Assembly: GCF_000789255.1 (NCBI RefSeq)
Contig: NZ_CP009552.1
Coordinates: forward strand, 1,364,001-1,428,000
Direction of reading: 5' to 3'
From: Geoglobus acetivorans
Lineage (GTDB): Archaea; Halobacteriota; Archaeoglobi; Archaeoglobales; Archaeoglobaceae
Length of the DNA: 64,000 bases
The position numbers and the translations under genes are program-made. Below are positions 57,709 through 64,000 of the stretch, one piece after another (positions within the stretch are counted from its first letter, which is position 1; each line of letters starts with the position of its first letter). The notes beneath the pieces were generated by a model that saw only the letters and a program-made list of their open reading frames with translations, ran no database searches and was not told the DNA's origin.

Positions 57709-57882
57709 ATGCCACCTGCAGTTCTTGGATGTCAGGGTTGCGGAAGGTGTTCACAGGTGTGTCCAACGGACGCCCTGATAAGACAGGGCGGCAAGGTCGT
57801 GAGAATCGATGCGGACAGATGTATGGAGTGCTACAAGTGTGTTGAGGTATGTCCGTACGGTGCACTGATAAAGATGGACTGA
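57709..57882 (+). CDS. 2x[4Fe-4S] ferredoxin
   Basis: The 57-residue ferredoxin has CQGCGRCSQVCP and CMECYKCVEVCP, both full Cx2Cx2Cx3CP motifs. It starts in the base after the HTH stop. In the operon it would supply electrons to the radical-SAM protein or thioredoxins. Its end overlaps the unknown gene by 34 bases. Confidence 0.92.
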   Translation: MPPAVLGCQGCGRCSQVCPTDALIRQGGKVVRIDADRCMECYKCVEVCPYGALIKMD

Positions 57883-58412
57883 ATGACGAGACGGCACGGA
57901 AGGGTTTCACGCTTCTCGAAAAATATGCTGAAAGCGGAATCATACCTGAAAAAGAACTTGACCACGAACTGATTCTGTTCTTTTATTCCGAAAAACTTGC
58001 CTTTCCCGTTTCCGCTCGCAAAGACTCTCTGTCATGGGGTATGAGAGAAATATCTCTGCAGGACCTCGAAATCCCGTACATCATAAGAGAGCTTTTGAAA
58101 AACAACTGTGACTGGAAGAAGGCAGTGAGAGAATATTTCAGGAGGATCGGTGAAAGTCATCCTGAAGATTTTGTGGAGATTGTTGAAGAACTCATCAAAA
58201 GAAGGAGAAAGTTTTTGATTTCAGGGACAGAGATCGTGGATCTCTGCAAAAAATATAACAGAGATGGGGGAGTCGTGATAGCCGAACTAAAAGGCGCCGG
58301 TGTGATAAGCCCACATTCAGGCTGTGGCAGAGCAGTTTCCAGGCTGGAAAGGATCCATGGTTCTCCACTGTACGAAATAAACAGATTTCTGATAAAGCTC
58401 GTAGAAGGCTAA
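57849..58412 (+). CDS. Unknown protein closing the redox operon
   Basis: The 187-residue protein is mostly helical and hydrophilic; its middle (ESHPEDFVEIVEELIKRRR) and end (GTEIVDLCKKYNRDGGVVIAELKGAGVIS) look like two winged-helix-type units without a recognised family. The only start in frame is ATG 57849, inside the ferredoxin gene, giving a 34-base overlap. It has four cysteines, two of them in CKKY and GCG. It shares the operon and strand with the radical-SAM protein. Confidence 0.68.
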   Translation: MSVRCTDKDGLNDETARKGFTLLEKYAESGIIPEKELDHELILFFYSEKLAFPVSARKDSLSWGMREISLQDLEIPYIIRELLKNNCDWKKAVREYFRRIGESHPEDFVEIVEELIKRRRKFLISGTEIVDLCKKYNRDGGVVIAELKGAGVISPHSGCGRAVSRLERIHGSPLYEINRFLIKLVEG

Positions 58413-58807
58413 AGTATGTGCAGAGCCACCTTTCTTTTTCTCTTTCTGGTGTCAAAATTTATCAGGACTATCTGCTGCCAGGTTCCGAGCACGAGCCTCT
58501 CCTCACTGAAAGGAACAATCAGGCTCGTCCCGATTACGGCAGATTTCACGTGAGATGAACCATTGTCGTCGTTCCATGTTTCATGGTGTGCATAGTGTTC
58601 GCCATAGGGTGCAAGCCGGTCCATCATTCTCGGCAGGTCTTTTTTCAAACCCGGCTCATATTCAAGCGTTGTTACTGCACCTGTCGAACCAACGCTGAAT
58701 ACAAGAACTGCCCCCTCCTTTTTCCCGCTCTGCTTAACAAACTCCTGAACCTCAGGAGTTATATCCATAACCTGATCCCTGTCCATTTCAAACTCCAGAA
58801 ACTTCAT
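58409..58807 (-). CDS. YjbQ/UPF0047 family protein
   Basis: The 132 residues match YjbQ: VLVFSVGSTGAVTTLEYEPGL, APYGEHYAHHETWNDDNGSSHVKSAVIG and EERLVLGTWQQIVLINFD. Metal-binding histidines in the YAHHETW/SSH parts are conserved in the family. Some members have weak thiamine-phosphate synthase activity, but the true role is unknown. Its ATG overlaps the stop of the upstream SLOG gene (ATGA). Confidence 0.92.
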   Translation of the reverse strand: MKFLEFEMDRDQVMDITPEVQEFVKQSGKKEGAVLVFSVGSTGAVTTLEYEPGLKKDLPRMMDRLAPYGEHYAHHETWNDDNGSSHVKSAVIGTSLIVPFSEERLVLGTWQQIVLINFDTRKRKRKVALHIL

Positions 58808-59250
58808 CTGAGTCCCTCCAGTGCAAGATTCACAGCTTCTTCAGGGCTTTCAGCAAGAACCAGCCCATCAAGCTTTACAGCAGGCCTGTAAGCCACCACT
58901 CTTTTTCCCTCCTTGAGGGCAATCGCCATCTCGGAGATTGTGCCATAACTGCCCCCAACGGCTATGAGAGCATCGCTCGAATGGACAATGACCATGTTCC
59001 TCGCATGACCCATATCGGTTGCAATGATGTAATCACAGTATCTGTTTGCAAGCTTTTTGTCTTTAAATGGGATTATGCCAATGACCGTGCCACCTCTGCT
59101 CTTTGCACCTCTGCTAACAGCCTCCATCACTCCCCCAAGACCGCCATTTATCACCACCGCACCGTTTTCGGCAAGAAGCTGTCCTATCCTGTAAGCAGTG
59201 TCACAGATATCCCCATAACACCTCCCGCTTCCTATTATTCCTATCTGCAT
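58804..59250 (-). CDS. TIGR00725/LOG-like (SLOG) Rossmann protein
   Basis: The 148-residue protein starts MQIGIIGSGRCYGD and shows GGLGGVMEAVSRGAKSRGGTVIGI and VAVGGSYGTISEMAIALKEGK, the PGGxGTxxE-like motif of lysine-decarboxylase-fold proteins. It may bind a nucleotide-linked ligand; LOG enzymes release cytokinins from AMP, but the archaeal group is uncharacterised. The start is the ATG after AGAGGTGGTATC. It is divergent from the acetyl-CoA-synthase-like gene and shares the ATATTTAAC box near 59287-59296. Confidence 0.85.
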   Translation of the reverse strand: MQIGIIGSGRCYGDICDTAYRIGQLLAENGAVVINGGLGGVMEAVSRGAKSRGGTVIGIIPFKDKKLANRYCDYIIATDMGHARNMVIVHSSDALIAVGGSYGTISEMAIALKEGKRVVAYRPAVKLDGLVLAESPEEAVNLALEGLR

Positions 59251-59317
59251 GATACCACCTCTGAGAGAGGTTGAAAAACCCGGACAGATATTTAACGGCC
59301 CGAAACAATATAAAAAT

Positions 59318-60406
59318 ATGCTTGAAAGGGTCATCGATCCAGAGAAGATTAACGTTCAGGCCGATTGCATCGAGATGAGTGAACTGTACGCTGGAGAGAG
59401 AGTGAAGGAGGGCAGAATTGTAAAGGGATTTGAGCTTGTGGAGGTAGGCAGGGGTGACGGGATCGAGATCGTTGGAGATCGCAGAGACATAATGGGTATC
59501 CACGTTCTGGTTTCAGGTGTAACTGATGACTCTGCCCAGGCAATTGAGAGCATTTTTTCCGAAGTTATAAACAGGATGAGAGGGGTAGAATACAGATTCA
59601 GGAAGGAAAACGTCAGAATAATCGTATCTGAAGAAGTCGAAGAAAAATTTTCGGCTGAATGCGTTGGCAGAATCATATACGACGCAGTAAAATCGATTCC
59701 AGCCGTCAAATCGGTGAAAGTCAGAATGATATGCGATGAAAACGAGTTTATGAAAATCATTGAAAAAAGCCGGAGAGTCCATGAAAATCGAGAAAAGAAG
59801 TCAGAAAGTTTAAAGGACAGTGACGTGGGCAGGTTTTATGGCTGTGTGTCCTGTCAGGTTTACCTTCCCCATCACGTATGCACAATCACTCCTGACAGAC
59901 CCTCGCCGTGCGGAACTATCTACAGCGAGGCAAAAGCAGCAGAGGAGCTCAAGCTCGTACACTACTATTTCCCGGTTGACAGAGGCAGAACCATCGACGA
60001 ACACAAAGGAGAATACGAAGGTGTGAACAGAGCTGTTGAGGAAATGAGTGAGGGAGCAATAACAAAAGTAAAACTGCATTCAGCTCTCGATTCCCCTCCA
60101 CCCACCGGAAATTATGCCGAAGCGATAGTATTTTACATTCCGGAGGAGGACGGTTTCGGAATTGTTGACAGAGGCTACCGAAAAAAGACACCCACAGGAC
60201 TCACGTTCGACAGTATGGAAAAAATCATCGTCGGACAGCAGGTTGAGGGGTTCGTTGGAGTGAGCTTCGCATACATGCGATCCAGGAGCTTCCTCAAAGG
60301 CGATGGAGGGTGGAACAGGGTGAAATGGGTCTCGCCGAATGTCTATGACTTCATAATGGAGTTCCTGCCATACGAGCTGCTGAAAAGTATAAAAACCATG
60401 GGCTAA
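59318..60406 (+). CDS. Acetyl-CoA synthase beta (CdhC)-like protein lacking the Ni-binding CGC
   Basis: The 362-residue protein is clearly related to CdhC/ACS, which builds acetyl-CoA from CO, methyl and CoA at the A-cluster. YAGERVKEGRIVKGFELVEV and GRFYGCVSCQVYLPHHVC match the family. The four cluster cysteines Cys176, 179, 188 and 198 have the exact spacing Cx2Cx8Cx9C known for the [4Fe-4S] half of the A-cluster. The CGC motif that binds the two nickels is absent; the site reads PTGNYAE (262-268), just before the conserved AIVFYIPE. The [4Fe-4S] half may form, but the nickel site cannot be built in the known way. ATG 59318 lies 26 bases after a GATATTTAAC box. Confidence 0.85.
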   Translation: MLERVIDPEKINVQADCIEMSELYAGERVKEGRIVKGFELVEVGRGDGIEIVGDRRDIMGIHVLVSGVTDDSAQAIESIFSEVINRMRGVEYRFRKENVRIIVSEEVEEKFSAECVGRIIYDAVKSIPAVKSVKVRMICDENEFMKIIEKSRRVHENREKKSESLKDSDVGRFYGCVSCQVYLPHHVCTITPDRPSPCGTIYSEAKAAEELKLVHYYFPVDRGRTIDEHKGEYEGVNRAVEEMSEGAITKVKLHSALDSPPPTGNYAEAIVFYIPEEDGFGIVDRGYRKKTPTGLTFDSMEKIIVGQQVEGFVGVSFAYMRSRSFLKGDGGWNRVKWVSPNVYDFIMEFLPYELLKSIKTMG

Positions 60407-60504
60407 GCCCTGAAAACTCCAGTTCTTCTAACCATCTACGTATTCCGGGCAGGATGCAGAAAAACCCTCTTCTCCGGACTCGTTTACACAATGCAACATC
60501 TGAC

Positions 60505-61422
60505 TCACATAAACCCAAGAATCCTCCCCAGGTAATAAACGTAAAATATCACAAGCATCCCGCCCTCCCACCTTGTCATCTGCCTGTCCTGCGTCATGAA
60601 AAAGTACAGCAGGGTCGCAACAACCATCAGGGGCAGTGCAAATGACCTTATAGTCTCAGGGAAGATTACTGTTCCGAACAGTGCTGAAATCCCGGTTACT
60701 CCGAAAGAGTTGAAAATATTGGAGCCGAGAATGTTACCTATTGCCATCTCGGATTTTCCTCTTCTCGCCGCCATCAGGCTAACTGATAGCTCTGGTAGAG
60801 ACGTTCCGAGTGCAACGGCAGTTGCCGCTATTATTTCGGCACCCACACCAAGCTCGTGCGATATTTCAACAACCGACCTTACAGTGTATTCTGCACTCAG
60901 GTACAGGAGGATTGCACTTCCTGCAAGCACCACAGCATCTTTAATGCTGAATTGCTCTGATCTGCCCCCACCATCACCCGCAGTCGTAACCGCATATCCG
61001 AGATAGACTGCGAGCCCGGCAATCGAGATTACACCATCTGCAATGGAAAAGCTGCCATCGTAAGCAAGGATTGCCAGCATAAAAGCCGATGCAATGAGAA
61101 GTGGCAGATCAACCCTGAGCAAATCATACTGAATTGTGATCTTTTTTCCCACAATCCCGGAAAGACCTATGATGAGGAAAATGTTGGTTATGTTCGATCC
61201 CACCACGTTACCTGCCACAATCTCGGGAGACCCCATTGCCACTGCGGCAACAGATGAGGCAAGTTCTGGGAGAGAGGTGCCTATCGCAACAACTGTAACG
61301 CCAACTATAAAGTGAGGCAGGCCAAGACGGATGCCCAGTTTTTCCGCAGATCCCGTAAAGTAGTCTGAAGATTTTATCAGAGTGCCCAGACTCAAAATGA
61401 ACACGGCTACCCAGAAAATCAC
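60505..61422 (-). CDS. CaCA-family cation exchanger
   Basis: The 305-residue membrane protein has two alpha repeats: GTSLPELASSVAAVAMGSPEIVAGNVVGSNITN and GTSLPELSVSLMAARRGKSEMAIGNILGSNIFN, which carry the ion-binding Glu and Asn of K-dependent Na/Ca exchangers. About ten helices are visible. It exports calcium or a like cation for Na+ or H+. It stands alone, converging with the acetyl-CoA-synthase-like gene and diverging from rtcA. Confidence 0.93.
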   Translation of the reverse strand: MIFWVAVFILSLGTLIKSSDYFTGSAEKLGIRLGLPHFIVGVTVVAIGTSLPELASSVAAVAMGSPEIVAGNVVGSNITNIFLIIGLSGIVGKKITIQYDLLRVDLPLLIASAFMLAILAYDGSFSIADGVISIAGLAVYLGYAVTTAGDGGGRSEQFSIKDAVVLAGSAILLYLSAEYTVRSVVEISHELGVGAEIIAATAVALGTSLPELSVSLMAARRGKSEMAIGNILGSNIFNSFGVTGISALFGTVIFPETIRSFALPLMVVATLLYFFMTQDRQMTRWEGGMLVIFYVYYLGRILGFM

Positions 61423-61518
61423 GATGTTTCTGCTACAGCACTACTTTTTATAATTTTCCGAACAGAAGAGAATTCTAAAATACATTTTCCAGCATTGTGA
61501 CCAAACGGGGGATGAAAG

Positions 61519-62514
61519 ATGATCAGGATTGACGGAAGTTATGGTGAGGGAGGAGGGCAGATTTTAAGGAGCTCCATCGCTCTTTCCTGTATAACCGGTG
61601 AAGACGTTGAGATTTACAATATCAGAGCCAGCAGGCCAAAACCGGGGCTTGCGGCCCAGCACCTGAAAGGAATCGAAACGGCAAAGGTGCTGTGTAACGG
61701 AAGGGTTGAGGGTCTGAGGGTTGGGTCTACAAGAGTCATATTCAGGCCTGGAAGGATACGCGTAAGGGACCTGAAGGTAGATATAGGCACTGCTGGGAGC
61801 ATAACTCTCCTTTTGCAGACACTCATGCCCCCACTGCTTCATGCTGGTAGAGAGTGCCGAATCGAAATAACAGGCGGAACGGACGTCAAGTGGAGTCCAA
61901 GTGTGGATTATTTCGCATTCGTGCTTGGAGATGTGCTGAAAGAAATGGGTGCAGAATTCGAAATCGAACTGATAAGAAGGGGGTATTACCCCAGAGGTGG
62001 GGGCAAAATTGTCGTAAAAATACTAAGCGGAGAACTGAAAGGAAAGAAATTCAAAAGAGTGGAATGCTGCACAGTCAGGGGAATAAGCCACTGCTCGAAT
62101 CTTCCCGCACATGTTGCCGAAAGACAGGCAAAAAGTGCCGAAGAGGTTTTGAGAGAACATGGGTTACAAAGCGAAATAAGGACAGAGGTCAGGAGAGATG
62201 TGTCCACTGGCTCAGGTATTACGCTGTTCTGCAAGTACAAAGGCTCAATATCGTACGGAGAAAAAGGCAAGCCCGCAGAAAAGGTTGGTGGTGGGGCTGC
62301 ACTCGAAATTATAGGAGAGATTGGCTCGCCCGGTACATTCGACAGACACCTTGCCGATCAGGTGATGATCCCAGGCGTTATCGCAAGAGGAGTTACGGTG
62401 TACAGCTCAACAGAGATCACACGGCACATACTCAGCAACGCCTATGTCATCAACAGCTTTATCGATGGTTCCGTAGAAATAAAAGACGACACAATCAGAA
62501 TATCGGGGATCTGA
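61519..62514 (+). CDS. rtcA: RNA 3'-terminal phosphate cyclase
   Basis: RtcA turns an RNA 3'-phosphate into a 2',3'-cyclic phosphate through an AMP intermediate. The 331 residues begin IRIDGSYGEGGGQILRSSIALS and contain RGYYPRGGGKIVVK and PGTFDRHLADQVMIP, with the catalytic histidine. It may act in tRNA or rRNA repair together with the RtcB ligase, which is not in the window. The ATG follows GGGGGATGAAAG. Confidence 0.95.
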   Translation: MIRIDGSYGEGGGQILRSSIALSCITGEDVEIYNIRASRPKPGLAAQHLKGIETAKVLCNGRVEGLRVGSTRVIFRPGRIRVRDLKVDIGTAGSITLLLQTLMPPLLHAGRECRIEITGGTDVKWSPSVDYFAFVLGDVLKEMGAEFEIELIRRGYYPRGGGKIVVKILSGELKGKKFKRVECCTVRGISHCSNLPAHVAERQAKSAEEVLREHGLQSEIRTEVRRDVSTGSGITLFCKYKGSISYGEKGKPAEKVGGGAALEIIGEIGSPGTFDRHLADQVMIPGVIARGVTVYSSTEITRHILSNAYVINSFIDGSVEIKDDTIRISGI

Positions 62515-62594
62515 ACCTCATATACCCATACTGGGAGATCTGCTCTTTATGAATAAAAATTAACGGCGAAAACCTTAAATATGAGTTTATATTA

Positions 62595-62626
62595 ATTAAT
62601 CATGCGAAAAAAAGTAAATGATTAAT
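62595..62626. promoter_or_regulatory. Inverted repeat before hydrogenase operon
   Basis: ATTAATCAT (62595-62603) and ATGATTAAT (62618-62626) are a perfect 9-bp inverted repeat with a 14-base gap. The TATA box GTTTATATT (about 62585-62593) lies just before it, so the predicted transcription start falls inside the repeat. A bound repressor would block initiation. A GGAGGTG ribosome site follows at 62637-62643. Confidence 0.5.
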
Positions 62627-62648
62627 AGTTATATTTGGAGGTGTCTCA

Positions 62649-63716
62649 ATGCAACTGAGCAGGAGAGATTTTAGCAAAGCTCTTGCAACCCTGGGCGCAA
62701 CCGGATTTCTGCTGAGATACAAAACAGAGATTGTAAATGCTTTTGAAACGGCAAAAAGCAATGGGGTGAATCTGTTCTGGTTGCAGGGTCAGAGTGATAC
62801 TGCCTGTACGGTTTCACTTCTTCAGGCCTCCGATCCAGACCTTTACGACGCTGTTGAAGAACTGAAGGTTGGAATCAACTTCCACCCAACAATCATGCCA
62901 TCATTTGGAGATGAGGCAATAAGTGTTCTGGAGAATACTGAACCAGATATACTCGTTCTCGAAGGTTCCATTCCCACAGGAGACATGGAATACGCATGCA
63001 CCTTTGGAGAGAGAAACGGAAAGGAGGTAACTCTTGTCGAGTGGCTGGACGAGCTGATTCCAAGGACGAAAGTGGCGATAGTCGGTTTTGGAAGCTGTGC
63101 CACGTACGGAGGGATACCCTCTGGAAGGGATTTCGACGGAAAAAGCCCGACAAATGCTGTGGGGCTTTACCAGTTCCTGAAGGACAGGAAACCATCAGTG
63201 CCGGTGGTGCTGATACCCGGCTGTCCGGGACACCCAGACTGGCTGATGGTCACGCTCGCAAGTGTGCTGCTCGGGATTGTTCCCGAGCTTGACGACCACT
63301 GGAGGCCCAAAGCATTCTTCTCAAACCTGATACACGACAACTGCGCGAGGAGGGGATTCTACGACGAAGGGTGGTTTGCTGAGAGCTTCATGGAGAGCGA
63401 CATGAGGTACAACAAGTGCCTGTTCAAGCTGGGGTGCAGGGGGCCGATGACGCTCTCCGCATGCAGCGAGACCAAGTGGAACGGAGGAATAAACGTCTGC
63501 ATGAATGCCGGAGCGCCCTGCATAGGGTGCATGCACCCCGGATTTCCGGACGAGACTTCGCCGTTCTTCAAGGCCCAGAGCAGGCTGGAGATAGACCTGA
63601 CGAAGACCGTATTCACGACACTGACCGGAGCGGTTCTGGTTGGTGCGGGAGCCTACATTGTAACCCATGCAGTAAGGGAGAGCAAGATTGAGAAGGAAAG
63701 GAGGAAAGAGAAATGA
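62649..63716 (+). CDS. [NiFe]-hydrogenase small subunit with Tat signal
   Basis: The 355-residue protein starts with a Tat signal (LSRRDFSKALATLGATGF) and carries Fe-S clusters for electron transfer. Distal ligands: His229, Cys232, Cys257, Cys263. Medial: Cys272, Cys291, Cys294, plus Cys284 in place of the usual Pro, so this cluster is probably [4Fe-4S]. Proximal: Cys53, Cys150, Cys192, but the first Cys of the usual CTGC is Asp50 (QSDTACTVSLL). A C-terminal helix (TVFTTLTGAVLVGAGAYIV) anchors it. A b-type cytochrome gene follows with ATGA overlap. The nearest group is methanophenazine-type Vht of archaea, but gene order differs. Confidence 0.9.
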   Translation: MQLSRRDFSKALATLGATGFLLRYKTEIVNAFETAKSNGVNLFWLQGQSDTACTVSLLQASDPDLYDAVEELKVGINFHPTIMPSFGDEAISVLENTEPDILVLEGSIPTGDMEYACTFGERNGKEVTLVEWLDELIPRTKVAIVGFGSCATYGGIPSGRDFDGKSPTNAVGLYQFLKDRKPSVPVVLIPGCPGHPDWLMVTLASVLLGIVPELDDHWRPKAFFSNLIHDNCARRGFYDEGWFAESFMESDMRYNKCLFKLGCRGPMTLSACSETKWNGGINVCMNAGAPCIGCMHPGFPDETSPFFKAQSRLEIDLTKTVFTTLTGAVLVGAGAYIVTHAVRESKIEKERRKEK

Positions 63717-64000
63717 GGTACGTTCTGAGGTTTGATGTCCACCAGAGGCTCCAGCATCTGCTCCTTCTCACCAGCTTCATAATTCTCGCAGTCACAGGCC
63801 TTCCACTTCTCTACAGATATACGGACTGGGGCATGGGGCTGATCAATGCTATGGGAGGGGTTGAAAACGTACGAGGGTGGCACAGACTTGCCAGTTTCGT
63901 GATGATTTTCGCAGGAATTTACCACATCCTGTGGGCCCTGGCAAAAAGACCGACAACAATGATACCCAGGATGAAGGATGTCCGGGACTTCATAGCGGAC
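63713..64000 (+). CDS. Hydrogenase b-type cytochrome subunit, partial
   Basis: The frame starts at ATG 63713 inside the stop of the small subunit and runs off the window after 96 codons. It shows FDVHQRLQHLLLLTSFIILAVTGLPLL with the first helix and heme histidine, then WHRLASFVMIFAGIYHILWALA with a second pair of His, typical of hydrogenase/formate dehydrogenase cytochrome b. It would take electrons from the small subunit to membrane quinone or methanophenazine. The large subunit should lie further to the right. Confidence 0.85.
   Translation, partial: MRYVLRFDVHQRLQHLLLLTSFIILAVTGLPLLYRYTDWGMGLINAMGGVENVRGWHRLASFVMIFAGIYHILWALAKRPTTMIPRMKDVRDFIAD

Overview
The window is chromosomal DNA from a euryarchaeon of the Archaeoglobales, most like Geoglobus, Ferroglobus or Archaeoglobus. 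The signs are topoisomerase VI, an archaeal histone, Sm2-type Lsm protein, aCPSF2, an iron-sulfur flavoprotein next to AfpA, MfnA, archaeosine-precursor genes, a beta-oxidation locus with a dehydrogenase/hydratase fusion, and a paralogue of acetyl-CoA synthase beta subunit. Most first genes of operons have a TATA box 24-28 bases before the start codon and no Shine-Dalgarno sequence, which implies leaderless mRNAs; downstream genes overlap or carry GAGGTG-like sites. The genus is an inference, because no alignment could be run.

Layout. 1-1.5 kb: end of a type I cas operon (partial cas8/Cst1, cas6). 1.7-3.5 kb: queC-queE-queD (preQ0 synthesis). 3.5-5 kb: glnK and amt. 5.2 kb: a box C/D sRNA candidate. 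6.6-7.4 kb: an MNT/HEPN pair whose HEPN frame is broken, running into RNase P RNA. 7.4-8 kb: a TFE-beta/RPC34-like factor and Sm2. 9-11.6 kb: ccmA/ccmB, an FAD enzyme and a short ferredoxin. 11.7-14.8 kb: topoisomerase VI. 17.4-22.5 kb: 16S-tRNA-Ala-23S rRNA operon with processing stems and three tandem promoters; no 5S is seen. 22.6-25.8 kb: an overlapping operon mobA-moaA-small gene-hisC-fap7. 25.8-36.4 kb: mfnA, isf-afpA, a ribA-like gene, speD, topA, CYTH protein, FKBP, a phenylacetate-CoA-ligase-like enzyme, histone and HIT protein. 36.4-43.7 kb: beta-oxidation genes plus EtfBA. 43.7-51.5 kb: minD with a tail-anchored partner, aCPSF2, class II ribonucleotide reductase, thioredoxin and an FAD-linked oxidase. 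51.5-52.7 kb: CRISPR array with its leader on the right. 52.7-62.5 kb: trpS, membrane proteins, tRNA-Gly, a six-gene redox/radical-SAM operon, the acetyl-CoA-synthase-like protein, a cation exchanger and rtcA. 62.6-64 kb: start of a [NiFe]-hydrogenase operon that continues past the window.

How the genes fit together. Fatty or organic acids would be activated (CoA ligase), oxidised (acyl-CoA dehydrogenase with EtfAB, fused hydratase/dehydrogenase, thiolase), while hydrogenase with a b-type cytochrome and the FAD-linked oxidase would feed electrons to the membrane. The ccm genes suit an organism with c-type cytochromes. The strongest candidates for undescribed biology are the acetyl-CoA-synthase paralogue that keeps the four [4Fe-4S] cysteines but lacks the nickel-binding Cys-Gly-Cys motif, the compact grx-trx-radicalSAM-HTH-ferredoxin-unknown operon next to it, and the hydrogenase small subunit with Asp replacing a proximal-cluster Cys.
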